Positions 8,122 through 15,746 of a stretch of DNA of 64,000 nt are shown here, in pieces. Origin of the DNA: Streptosporangiaceae bacterium (lineage in GTDB: Bacteria > Actinomycetota > Actinomycetes > Streptosporangiales > Streptosporangiaceae). The DNA lies in NCBI GenBank assembly GCA_019239975.1, contig JAFAZE010000121.1, positions 1 through 64,000 of the forward strand. Reading direction: 5' to 3'. How positions within the stretch are numbered: position 1 is the stretch's first letter; each line of letters starts with the position of its first letter. Below the pieces are notes generated by a model. The model saw only the letters and a list, made by a program, of their open reading frames with translations, searched no databases and was not told where the DNA came from. The position numbers were made by a program, and so were the translations under genes.

Positions 8122-9039
8122 TCAGGCGGGGATCGTGCGGGTGCGGGGCCCGGCGCGCAGGACCTGCGACGGCAGCCTGTGGCCGACGATGCGCTCCGCC
8201 TCGGCGGACGCGTCGAGCAGGGCGCCGAGATCGATGCCCGTCGCGACGCCCATGTCCTCGGCCATGTGCACGAGCTCCTCGGTCGCGATGTTGCCGGTGG
8301 CGCCCGGCGCGTAGGGGCAGCCGCCCAGCCCGCCCACCGACGCGTCGAAGTCGCGGACGCCCAGCTCCAGGGCCGCGAGCACGTTGGCGAGCCCGGTGCC
8401 GCGCGTGTTGTGGAAATGCAGGTTCAGCGGCACGTCGGGCAGCGCGGAACGGAAGGCGAAAACCAGCGAGCGCACCCGGGTAGGGGTCGCCATTCCCGTC
8501 GTGTCGCCGAACGACACCGAGTCCGCCCCGGACGCGACCGCTCGCGAGGCGACGGAGACCACCCGCTGCTCGGCCACGTCGCCCTCGTACGGGCACCCCC
8601 ACGCGGTGGACACGATCACCTGCACGGTCGCGCCGCGCGAGTGCGCCAGCCCGATGAGATGGGCGATCTCCTCCAGCGACTCCCCCGTGGTCCGGTTCAC
8701 GTTCTTCAGGTTGTGCGTCTGGGACGCCGACACCACGGCCTCGAGCTCGGTGAACCCGGCGTCCAGCGCGCGCACCGCACCCCGCAGGTTGGGTACCAGC
8801 GCCGAGTACCGTACCGACGGGTCGCGGGAGATCTGCTTCCACACCTCGGGCGCGTCCGCCATCTGCGGTATCGCCGACGGCCGCACGAACGACACGGCCT
8901 CGATGCGCTGCACGCCGGTCCTCGACAGCAGGTCGACGAGCGCGACCTTCGCCTCCGTCGGCACCGGATCCTCGTTCTGCAGGCCGTCACGCGGGCCGAC
9001 CTCGCGCAGCGAGATCCGCGAAGGCAGTTCCCAGCTCAC
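8122..9039 (-). CDS. Hydroxymethylglutaryl-CoA lyase
   Basis: 305 residues, a TIM-barrel of the HMGL-like family. It cleaves HMG-CoA to acetoacetate and acetyl-CoA, the last step of leucine degradation. Diagnostic segments are REVGPRDGLQNE at the N-terminus (metal and substrate residues), SFGDTTGMA, HFHNTRGTG (His-x-His metal ligands) and the C-terminal GGLGGCPYAPGATGN loop with the active-site Cys. It sits between the hydratase (24 bases upstream) and the carboxyltransferase (47 bases downstream) in one operon. Citramalate or homocitrate synthases share the barrel but lack the GGCPYAPGA loop. Confidence 0.93.
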   Translation of the reverse strand: MSWELPSRISLREVGPRDGLQNEDPVPTEAKVALVDLLSRTGVQRIEAVSFVRPSAIPQMADAPEVWKQISRDPSVRYSALVPNLRGAVRALDAGFTELEAVVSASQTHNLKNVNRTTGESLEEIAHLIGLAHSRGATVQVIVSTAWGCPYEGDVAEQRVVSVASRAVASGADSVSFGDTTGMATPTRVRSLVFAFRSALPDVPLNLHFHNTRGTGLANVLAALELGVRDFDASVGGLGGCPYAPGATGNIATEELVHMAEDMGVATGIDLGALLDASAEAERIVGHRLPSQVLRAGPRTRTIPA

Positions 9040-9063
9040 GATCCCAGGTTATGCCCCCATCGG

Positions 9064-9876
9064 CTACGCCCGGCCGGAGGGCCACCGGGGCTTGCGCTTC
9101 TCCGCGAACGCCGCGATACCCTCGCGCCGGTCCGCCGACGTCGCGGCCGTCCGCCACGCGGCGTCCTCGATGTCCAGCCCGGCCTCCAGCGAGACGCCCC
9201 AGCCGTGCCGCAGCGCCCGCTTCGCCGCGCGCACCGCGACCGGCGAGTTCCGCGCGATGGCGGCCGCCACCTCCAGCGCCGCCGCCCCCGCGAGGCCTTC
9301 GGGGACCCTGCGGTCGATGAGCCGCGCCCGTTCGGCTTCGTCTATATCGAGATGACGGCCGGTCAGCACGAGGTCGGCGGCCAGCCCGGCACCGAGCCTG
9401 CGCGGCGCGAGCTGCGTGCCGCCACCGCCGGGCACCAGGCCGACCGTCACCTCCGGCAGCCCGAACACGGCCGTCTCGTCGGCCACGATCAGGTCACAGC
9501 TCAGCGCGAGCTCGCACCCTCCGCCGAGCGCGAACCCGTGCACCGCCGCCACGGACGGCTGCGGCAGTTCCCGCACGGCGCCGTAGAGGGCGCGGATCAC
9601 CTCGCGCTGGCCCAGGATCTGCTCGTCGGTCATCGCGGCGCGTTCCTTCAGGTCCGCTCCGGCGCAGAAGGCGCGCCCGGGAGCCCCGCCGAGCACGACC
9701 GCGCGGACCGACGTGTCCGCCGATATCGCGGCGCACGCCGCGACAAGCGCGCGGCCCAGCGAGGTGCTGATCGCGTTCATCGCCCGCGGGCGGTTGAGCA
9801 CGATCTCGGCGACGTGGCCCTCATGCCGCCGCACGATGAGCTCGGCCGCGCCGCTGCCGCCGCCGTCAGTCGGCAC
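9064..9876 (-). CDS. Enoyl-CoA hydratase/isomerase (methylglutaconyl-CoA hydratase candidate)
   Basis: 270-residue crotonase-fold enzyme. The CoA/oxyanion segments are FCAGADLKERAAM and HGFALGGGCELALSCD. The second catalytic region GLPEVTVGLVPGGGGTQ carries a Glu at the usual position. The operon context (HMG-CoA lyase and a methylcrotonyl-type carboxyltransferase) suggests it hydrates 3-methylglutaconyl-CoA to HMG-CoA. Family specificity is hard to read from sequence, so generic beta-oxidation remains possible. Its start codon lies inside the end of the PH-domain gene (11-base overlap), implying coupled translation. Confidence 0.88.
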   Translation of the reverse strand: MPTDGGGSGAAELIVRRHEGHVAEIVLNRPRAMNAISTSLGRALVAACAAISADTSVRAVVLGGAPGRAFCAGADLKERAAMTDEQILGQREVIRALYGAVRELPQPSVAAVHGFALGGGCELALSCDLIVADETAVFGLPEVTVGLVPGGGGTQLAPRRLGAGLAADLVLTGRHLDIDEAERARLIDRRVPEGLAGAAALEVAAAIARNSPVAVRAAKRALRHGWGVSLEAGLDIEDAAWRTAATSADRREGIAAFAEKRKPRWPSGRA

Positions 9877-10396
9877 GTCCCCGGTCCTCCCGTCCGACGC
9901 GCTGCCGCTCGTCCTCGACGAGCTGGAACAGCACGCCCTGTACCCGCTCCACGTGCGGGATCTCGGTGAGCGTGACCTCGCCGTGCTCGCCCGCCGACTC
10001 GACGACCAGCCTGCCGGAGCCCAGAATGCGGTCCAGCAGCCCCTTGGAGAACGAAACGTCGGTGATCCGCGACAGCGGGATGTCCCGCCCCTGCCTGGCC
10101 ACGATTCCCTTTCGCGTTCTCAGCCGGCGCGTGGTCAGCTCGTACACCGTCGTCCGCCAGCGAAGCAGCGGCACCAGCAGCCACAGCATCGCCGCGACGA
10201 TCGCGACGGCGGCGATCGCGAGCCGTTCGATGCCCGCGTCCCGGTTCGGCGGGATCAGCGCCTCGGCGACGAGCAGCGCCGCGACCACGACGATCGTGAG
10301 CGCGTAAGGCGCGATCATCACCTTCCAGTGCGGGTGCAAGATCAGCACCGGCCGCTCACCGTCCGCGAGGCCGTCCCGATGCGGCATAACCGACAT
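9866..10396 (-). CDS. PH domain (bPH2) membrane protein
   Basis: 176 residues. Two membrane spans lie at about 28-48 and 60-80. A bacterial PH domain of the former DUF304 type follows (RWRTTVYELTTRRLRTRKG, IPLSRITDVSF, GRLVVESAGEHGEVTL). In mycobacteria the equivalent gene sits between purK/gtrA and birA, and the same order is kept here apart from inserted genes. The role is unknown; the family is thought to be membrane-associated scaffolding. It is the first gene of the minus-strand run and overlaps the hydratase gene by 11 bases. Confidence 0.85.
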   Translation of the reverse strand: MSVMPHRDGLADGERPVLILHPHWKVMIAPYALTIVVVAALLVAEALIPPNRDAGIERLAIAAVAIVAAMLWLLVPLLRWRTTVYELTTRRLRTRKGIVARQGRDIPLSRITDVSFSKGLLDRILGSGRLVVESAGEHGEVTLTEIPHVERVQGVLFQLVEDERQRVGREDRGRAD

Positions 10397-10482
10397 GCTG
10401 GCATCGTAGAAGATAGAAGACCTATGTCTACTGAACGAACGGTGGTCACTCTGACCGGTAACGCCGTGCGGAGGCTCGCCTC

Positions 10483-11412
10483 ATGAGCCGGCGGGGCTGG
10501 GTGCTGTTCGCCGTCATGTGCGTGGTGTGGGGAATTCCCTACCTGTTCATCAAGGTCGCCGACGGCCAGGTCGCCGTTCCCGTCATCGTGTTCGCCCGGA
10601 CGGCGCTGGGCGCCGCCGTCCTGCTGCCGCTGGCGCTGCGGTCCGGGCAGTTCCGCGTGCTGCGCCGTTACTGGCGGCCGCTCGTGGCGTTCGCCACGCT
10701 GGAGATGATCGTGCCGTGGGGCCTGCTGTCGGACGCCGAACGGCGCCTGCCGAGTTCGCTCGCAGGGCTGCTCATCGCCGCCGTGCCGATCATCGGCGTG
10801 GTGGTCGCCAGGCTCACCGGCGGCACCGAACGGCTCACCGCCCGGCGGTGGGCCGGCCTCGTCATCGGGCTGGCGGGCGTCGGAGTGCTGGCCGGCCCGC
10901 ACCTGGGTGGGGGCAGCGCCTGGCCGGTCACCGAGGTGCTGCTGGTCGCGGCCGGCTACGCCTCGGCCCCGCTCATCGCCGCACGGAAGCTGGGCGACGT
11001 TCCGGCCCTGCCGATGACCGTGGCCTGCCTGAGCCTCGCCGCCCTCGTCTGGGCGCCCGCGGCGGCGGCGGCGTGGCCGCACCGGCTGCCGTCGGGACGC
11101 GTCCTCGCCGCGCTCGCCGCGCTCGGCGTCATCTGCACGGCGTTCGCGTTCATCGTGTTCCTCGCGCTCATCAAGGAGGCCGGAACCTCGCGGGCGATGG
11201 TGTTCACCTACGTCAACCCGGCCGTGGCGGTGGCCGCGGGCGTCGCCCTGCTCGGGGAGCCGTTCACCGCCACGATCGCCGCGTCCTTCGCCCTGATCCT
11301 CGCCGGCTGCGCCCTCGCCACCGCGCCGCAGCCGGCGACGGCCGACGGTCAAGGCGCCGAGGGCGGCCTTCCGGCTCCGGCCGGACGAGCTGCTGGCCGC
11401 GGCGATGGCTGA
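10483..11412 (+). CDS. EamA/DMT-family transporter
   Basis: 309 residues with ten predicted membrane spans in two EamA repeats. The start MSRRGWVLFAVMCVVWGIPYLFIK and the second-repeat motif VFTYVNPAVAVAAGVALLGEP are typical of drug/metabolite exporters of the RhaT/YdcZ type. It probably exports a small metabolite from the cytosol; the substrate is not predictable. It is divergent from the PH-domain gene (86 bases between starts) and convergent with birA, from which it is separated by a strong hairpin. The tail after the last span is Ala/Gly-rich. Confidence 0.87.
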   Translation: MSRRGWVLFAVMCVVWGIPYLFIKVADGQVAVPVIVFARTALGAAVLLPLALRSGQFRVLRRYWRPLVAFATLEMIVPWGLLSDAERRLPSSLAGLLIAAVPIIGVVVARLTGGTERLTARRWAGLVIGLAGVGVLAGPHLGGGSAWPVTEVLLVAAGYASAPLIAARKLGDVPALPMTVACLSLAALVWAPAAAAAWPHRLPSGRVLAALAALGVICTAFAFIVFLALIKEAGTSRAMVFTYVNPAVAVAAGVALLGEPFTATIAASFALILAGCALATAPQPATADGQGAEGGLPAPAGRAAGRGDG

Positions 11413-11426
11413 GGCGCGGCACCAGC

Positions 11427-11474
11427 ATTTGTCTGCGGTAACTGTCGCTATGGCAGCAATTACCGCAGACAAAT
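11427..11474. terminator. Bidirectional hairpin terminator between EamA and birA genes
   Basis: Perfect 15-bp inverted repeat: atttgtctgcggtaa (11427-11441) and its complement (11460-11474), with an 18-base loop that can itself pair (ctgtc with ggcag). The last base is part of the birA stop codon. The position between two convergent genes and the symmetric AT ends fit termination in both directions. Confidence 0.85.
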
Positions 11475-12313
11475 CATGACTGACGCAGGTGAACGACGTC
11501 GCCGGCGGCGACGGGGATTGGCGATTGGGCCGGGCCGCGCACGAGTAGGCGCCCGTCGGTGTCCACGCCTTCGGCGACGCCGGCGAGCAGGCCGCCGGCG
11601 GGCAGTTCCACCCGGACGGCGCGGCCGAGCGTTTCGCACAGGCGAGCGTATTCGGCGCGCAGGCCGTTGCGTTCGGGGTCAGGGTCCGCGCGGAACGCGG
11701 CGTACCAGCGCTCCAGGCCGGTGAGCACCTCGATGAGCAGCGGCTCCCGCGCCGCGCTCGCCGCTCCCTCGATCGAGAGCGACGTGGGACGCAGCGCGCC
11801 GGGTCCGGGCGGTGGCAGCTCCTCAGGTGCCGTGGACACGTTGATGCCGATGCCGGCCACGACGGCGCCGCCCGACTGCTCGGCCAGGATCCCGGCGAGC
11901 TTGCGGTCGCCGATCAGCACGTCGTTGGGCCATTTCAGGCGTGCGCGCAGCCCGGTCACCGTCTCCACCGCCGTCGCGACCGCCACGCCGGCCAGCAGCG
12001 GCAGCCAGCCCAGCCGGCTCGGCGGGACGGCGCCGCCGGGGCGCAGCAGCACCGAGAACGTGAGCGCAGCCCTCGGCGGGCTCACCCAGGTACGTCCCAT
12101 CCTGCCCCGCCCGGCGGTCTGCTCCTCGGCGACGAGCACGGCTCCCTCGGGTGCCGCGCCGTCGCGCGCGAGCTCCAGCAGGGCGGTGTTCGTGGACCCG
12201 GTCCTGGCGATGACCTTGATGCCGGCCCACAGCCCGCCGGGCTTGACCACCGCGTCGTTCACCAGTCCGGCCGCAAGCGGGCGCCGCGCGCCCCCGGCGT
12301 CCTCAGCAGTCAC
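11474..12313 (-). CDS. birA: Biotin--[acetyl-CoA-carboxylase] ligase
   Basis: 279 residues from GTG 12313, preferred because homologues begin shortly before the PGGLW segment; an in-frame ATG at 12373 would add 20 residues. It activates biotin to biotinyl-AMP and attaches it to carboxylase carrier domains. Visible motifs are RTGSTN, the adenylate loop GRGRMGRTW at about 68-76, LKWPNDVLIGDRKLAGIL and GIGINV. There is no N-terminal HTH, so it is a monofunctional ligase, not a repressor. It serves the acyl-CoA carboxylases whose subunits lie on both sides. The gene order PH-birA-carboxylase matches mycobacteria. Confidence 0.93.
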   Translation of the reverse strand: MTAEDAGGARRPLAAGLVNDAVVKPGGLWAGIKVIARTGSTNTALLELARDGAAPEGAVLVAEEQTAGRGRMGRTWVSPPRAALTFSVLLRPGGAVPPSRLGWLPLLAGVAVATAVETVTGLRARLKWPNDVLIGDRKLAGILAEQSGGAVVAGIGINVSTAPEELPPPGPGALRPTSLSIEGAASAAREPLLIEVLTGLERWYAAFRADPDPERNGLRAEYARLCETLGRAVRVELPAGGLLAGVAEGVDTDGRLLVRGPAQSPIPVAAGDVVHLRQS

Positions 12314-12384
12314 TCGTTTACCAATTAAATCGCTGGCACGCTTAGTCACACTGGTACCGGACCACATCAGCACCGTCAGTCACA

Positions 12385-12472
12385 TCAGCACCGCACTTCG
12401 TGATCGCGGAAACGAAGGTGTCGTATTCGGCCCGCCGTTTCCGCGATCATGGTGGCTGTCCGTTTTGTCCGG
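12385..12472 (+). repeat. Copy 1 of an about 85-bp dispersed element with inverted repeat and short ORF
   Basis: Lies between the birA start and the AlaX gene end. It contains a perfect 14-bp inverted repeat, tgatcgcggaaacg (12401-12414) and its complement (12436-12449). In one frame from GTG 12400 it reads VIAETKVSYSARR, FRDH, then CPFCP. A second copy at 36598-36685 is about 80% identical by eye over 85 bases and encodes a matching peptide. It could be a palindromic interspersed repeat or a remnant of a small Cys-pair protein gene. Confidence 0.7.
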
Positions 12473-12512
12473 CTCGCGCGGGGACTGGGCGGCGGGTGGG
12501 TGTGGGCACGCC

Positions 12513-13232
12513 TCAGTCCTCGATGCGGATGCGGAGGCGGCGGAAGCCCTTGCCCTTGTTCTCCACCTTCACCACGGAGATGCGGCCGACCTGGGAGGTC
12601 GACGCCACGTGCGTTCCGCCGTCGGCCTGCTGGTCCAGGCCGGCGATGTCGATGATGCGGACCGTGGCCACGTCCTCCGGCACCAGGTTGGTGGCGGTCC
12701 TGATGATGTCGGGTATCCCGAACGCCTCCGCGCGCGGCAGCTCGCGGACCATGATCGGGCGCCCGGCGAGAACCTCCGCGTTGCACGCGGCCTCGACGTC
12801 CTCACGGAAGCCGGGCGGGACCGATTCCAGGTTGAAATCCATCCTCGCGGACAGCGGCTCCATGTTGCCGCCCGTCACCAGCGCGCCGAAGTCACGGAAC
12901 ACCACGCCGCACAGCACGTGCAGCCCGGAGTGCGTGCGCATCAGCGCCGTCCGCCGCTCGTCCTCGACCGCGCCGCGCACCGTGGTGCCGGCCGGGGGCA
13001 GCGGGCCGTCTTCGGCGGGCACCAGGTACAGATCGTCGCCCTTGCGGGCGTCCACGATCCGGGTCTGCACGCCGCCCCACAGCAGCACGCCGTGGTCCGG
13101 CGGCTGGCCGCCCCCGCCCGGGTAGAAGGCGGATCTGTCCAGCACTATCCCCTCGGGGCCGGAGGAGAGGACCACGGCGTCCCACTCGCGCAGCGTCTGG
13201 TCGTCCAGCTCCAGCCGGTGTGTCTTGCTCAC
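12513..13232 (-). CDS. AlaX-type alanyl-tRNA editing protein
   Basis: 239 residues homologous to the editing half of alanyl-tRNA synthetase. It probably deacylates mischarged Ser- or Gly-tRNA(Ala) in trans. Motifs are the N-terminal AFYPGGGGQPPDHG, the zinc-site THSGLHVL (His-x-x-x-His) and the second site DGGTHVAST. In AlaRS the residue before GGTHV is Cys (CGGTHV); here it is Asp, so one zinc ligand differs. It is encoded 10 bases upstream of nothing else on this strand but directly behind the MFS exporter gene (10-base gap), so the two are probably co-transcribed. Confidence 0.85.
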   Translation of the reverse strand: MSKTHRLELDDQTLREWDAVVLSSGPEGIVLDRSAFYPGGGGQPPDHGVLLWGGVQTRIVDARKGDDLYLVPAEDGPLPPAGTTVRGAVEDERRTALMRTHSGLHVLCGVVFRDFGALVTGGNMEPLSARMDFNLESVPPGFREDVEAACNAEVLAGRPIMVRELPRAEAFGIPDIIRTATNLVPEDVATVRIIDIAGLDQQADGGTHVASTSQVGRISVVKVENKGKGFRRLRIRIED

Positions 13233-13242
13233 GCAGGTGAGC

Positions 13243-14721
13243 CTACTGCCGGGTGCCGCGCACGTGCAGGGTGGCGAGGAGGCCGCCGGCGATCGCCAGG
13301 GCGGCCAGCGCCACGAACGTCAGGGCCTCGGCGTGCGCGGACGACAGCAGGAACGCGTGGGCGCCCGCCGCCCCCGCGGGCAGCCGGCCGGCCAGGTTCA
13401 GGTACAGGGTGCCGAACGTCGCGACCCCGACGACGATCCCGAGCTGGTTCACGGTGACGATCACGCCGGTCGCGTCCGCCGCGATCGCCACGGGGACCCG
13501 CATGAGCACCCTGGTCATCAGCGGGCTGAACGCGGCCGCCATCCCGGCGCCGGCCAGCGCCGCGAGCAGGTACAGCGGCACGCCGCCGGTACCGCCGGAC
13601 CGCAGCAGCGCGGCGAGCCCGAGCATCCCGGCGGCGTTCATCGCGTAGCCGGTGACGATCAGCGCGTGGTGGAACCGCTGAGGCACCCGCCGCCAGTTGA
13701 GGCTGACCAGCGCGAACGCGCCAGCGGCGGGCGCGAACGTGAGGCCGGCGCGCAGCGCCGAGTCGCCGAGCCCGTCCTGCAGGTGCAGGGCGAACGCGAA
13801 GAACCAGCCGCCGAAGACGGTCATCACCGCGAACAGCCCGCCGATCCCGGACGCCATGCCAGGCTGACCCAGCAGGGTCGCGGGCAGGATGGGCTGGCCG
13901 CCGCGGCTGAACACGCGCCGCTCGACGGCGAACAGCAGCCCGGACAGCACCGCGCTGGCGGCCAGCAGCGCCCAGCCCCAGGCCGGCCAGTTCAGCGGCT
14001 GGCCGAGCACCAGCGGGAGCACGAACGCGAGCACGGCGGGCGTCAGGGTGAGCAGCCCCGGCAGGTCGAGCGCGCGATGGGAGTCCTCCGCACCCGAAGG
14101 CCGGGGAAGCGCCGCCGCGCCGGCGGCGAGCAGTACGGCGCCGACCGGGACGTTGACGAGGAAGATCGGCCGCCAGGTGGAGCCGAACAGGTCGGCGCTG
14201 ATCAGCAGGCCGCCGATGACCTGGCCGGCCACGGCGCCGCCGGCGATCACCGTCGAGTACAGGCTCATCGCCCGGGCTCGCGGGCCCGGCGAGGTGTAGG
14301 TGCGCTGGAGCAGGCTCAGCACCTGCGGGATCATCACCGCCGCGCCGACACCCTGAGCGAACCGCAACCCGATGAGGAACCCGGTGGACGGCGCGATGCC
14401 GCAGCCGAGCGACGCCAGCGTGAACAGCGCCACGCCCGCCAGGAACATCCGGCGGTGCCCGAGGATGTCGCCGAGCCGCGCGCCGGTGACCAGCAGGACG
14501 GCGTACGCGATCGTGTAGCCGGCGACGATGAGCTGCAGCCCGGCGCCGGACGCGTGCAGCCCGGCATGCATCGAGGGGATGGCGACGTTGACGATGGAGG
14601 CGTCGAGGACCGCCATGAACTGCCCGGCCAGCACGATGGCGAGCACGGCGCCCGGGCGGACGCGCCGGGCACGGCCGGTCCCGGGGGCCAGCGCCGGAAG
14701 GCGATCGATGATGTTGGTCAT
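13243..14721 (-). CDS. MFS drug exporter, 14-span DHA2/EmrB-QacA type
   Basis: 492 residues with about 14 membrane spans. Motif C-like and family segments are visible: LDASIVNVAIPSM in span 1, GARLGDILGHRRMF between spans 2 and 3, and GGLLISADLFGSTWRPIFLVNVP around span 6. It is probably a proton-driven drug or metabolite exporter in the plasma membrane. It diverges from the XRE regulator gene with a 94-base shared promoter region carrying a repeated ctggtac motif, so local regulation by that protein is likely. It is followed after 10 bases by the AlaX gene. Confidence 0.92.
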   Translation of the reverse strand: MTNIIDRLPALAPGTGRARRVRPGAVLAIVLAGQFMAVLDASIVNVAIPSMHAGLHASGAGLQLIVAGYTIAYAVLLVTGARLGDILGHRRMFLAGVALFTLASLGCGIAPSTGFLIGLRFAQGVGAAVMIPQVLSLLQRTYTSPGPRARAMSLYSTVIAGGAVAGQVIGGLLISADLFGSTWRPIFLVNVPVGAVLLAAGAAALPRPSGAEDSHRALDLPGLLTLTPAVLAFVLPLVLGQPLNWPAWGWALLAASAVLSGLLFAVERRVFSRGGQPILPATLLGQPGMASGIGGLFAVMTVFGGWFFAFALHLQDGLGDSALRAGLTFAPAAGAFALVSLNWRRVPQRFHHALIVTGYAMNAAGMLGLAALLRSGGTGGVPLYLLAALAGAGMAAAFSPLMTRVLMRVPVAIAADATGVIVTVNQLGIVVGVATFGTLYLNLAGRLPAGAAGAHAFLLSSAHAEALTFVALAALAIAGGLLATLHVRGTRQ

Positions 14722-14748
14722 GCCATCGAGTCTGCGGTGATAATTATG

Positions 14749-14781
14749 CTGGTACCAAGAGCCTGCTTATCCTGGTACTGG
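14749..14781. promoter_or_regulatory. Candidate operator between MFS and XRE genes
   Basis: Two direct copies of ctggtac (14749-14755 and 14772-14778) about two helical turns apart, the first reading ctggtaccaag and the second ctggtactgg, within the only AT-richer stretch of the divergent gap. This is a likely binding site for the XRE regulator encoded next to it, inferred from position only. Confidence 0.45.
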
Positions 14782-14815
14782 CACCACCTGGCAGGAGCGC
14801 CGCGGCGCGGCGAGA

Positions 14816-15742
14816 ATGGAGTCCGTGAGCATGACAGGGGTCGGCAGCGCCCGCCGAACGGAGCTCGCGGCCTTCCTGCGATCGCGCCGGGAGCGGGTCC
14901 GGCCGCAGGACGTCGGGCTGCCGCCCGGCCAGCGCCGCCGGACGGCGGGCCTGCGCCGCGAGGAGGTCGCCCAGCTCGCGGGCGTCGGCGTCACCTGGTA
15001 CACGTGGCTCGAGCAGGGCCGGCCGATCCACGCGAGCGTCCAGGTGCTCGACGCGGTGGCACGCACGCTGATGCTGGATCCGGTGGAGCGGGCGCACCTG
15101 TTCCGGCTCGCCGAGGTGCCGGGCGCGGCCACCCTCGCCTCCTGCGATGACTGCCCCATGCCCCCGGAGGTCCAGCAGGTCATCGACGGGCTGCTCCCGA
15201 TGCCCGCGAGCGTGACGACCGAGCGGTTCGACCTGCTCGCCTGGAACCGCGTCTACGCCGCGCTGTTCCCGCACGTCACGACCTCGGCGGCGGCCGAGCG
15301 CAACACGCTGCTGTCCTGCGCCACCCGCCCGTCGTGCTGCACCCCGATCGAGAACCGCGAGGACCAGTTCGCCGGGATGGTCGCCCAGCTTCGCGCCGCG
15401 TACGGCAGGCACGTCGGCGACCCCGCCTGGACCCACTTCATCAGCCGGCTGGAGGCCATCAGCCCCGAGTTCACCCGCGCGTGGGCGGCACAGGACGTCG
15501 CCCATCCCGCCAGCTACCTGAAGATCTTCCGGCATCCGCGGTTCGGCCGCCTGGAGGCCAGGTCGACGAGCTTCGACGTCCGGGCGGTGCCCGGCGCCCG
15601 CATGGTCGTCTACATCCCGGCCAGCGAAACCGCGCGCACCGCGATGGAACGGCTCGCGGCCGGCGATGGGCTGGACGACCGCTTCCCCTGCTGGCCGGAG
15701 CATGAGACGGAACGAGAGCTGGCACTCGCCGTCGCGCGGTGA
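14816..15742 (+). CDS. XRE-family regulator with MmyB-like ligand domain
   Basis: 308 residues. The N-terminal HTH (ELAAFLRSRRERVRPQDVG, LRREEVAQLAGVGVTWYTWLEQGR) is the form found in MmyB-type regulators. The C-terminal PAS-like part (RFDLLAWNRVYAALFP, then HPRFGRLEARSTSFDV) binds fatty-acid-like ligands in studied members. It is divergent from an MFS exporter and probably represses it. ATG 14816 is used; an in-frame ATG at 14831 with ggag 13 bases before it is an alternative. It ends 4 bases from the convergent ppc gene. Confidence 0.88.
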   Translation: MESVSMTGVGSARRTELAAFLRSRRERVRPQDVGLPPGQRRRTAGLRREEVAQLAGVGVTWYTWLEQGRPIHASVQVLDAVARTLMLDPVERAHLFRLAEVPGAATLASCDDCPMPPEVQQVIDGLLPMPASVTTERFDLLAWNRVYAALFPHVTTSAAAERNTLLSCATRPSCCTPIENREDQFAGMVAQLRAAYGRHVGDPAWTHFISRLEAISPEFTRAWAAQDVAHPASYLKIFRHPRFGRLEARSTSFDVRAVPGARMVVYIPASETARTAMERLAAGDGLDDRFPCWPEHETERELALAVAR

Positions 15743-15746
15743 CCGG

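Noticed and set aside
13225-15150. 641-codon plus-strand frame opposite the MFS gene
   Set aside because: Antisense shadow; composition is Arg/Gln/His/Gly-rich and the MFS motifs are clear on the minus strand.
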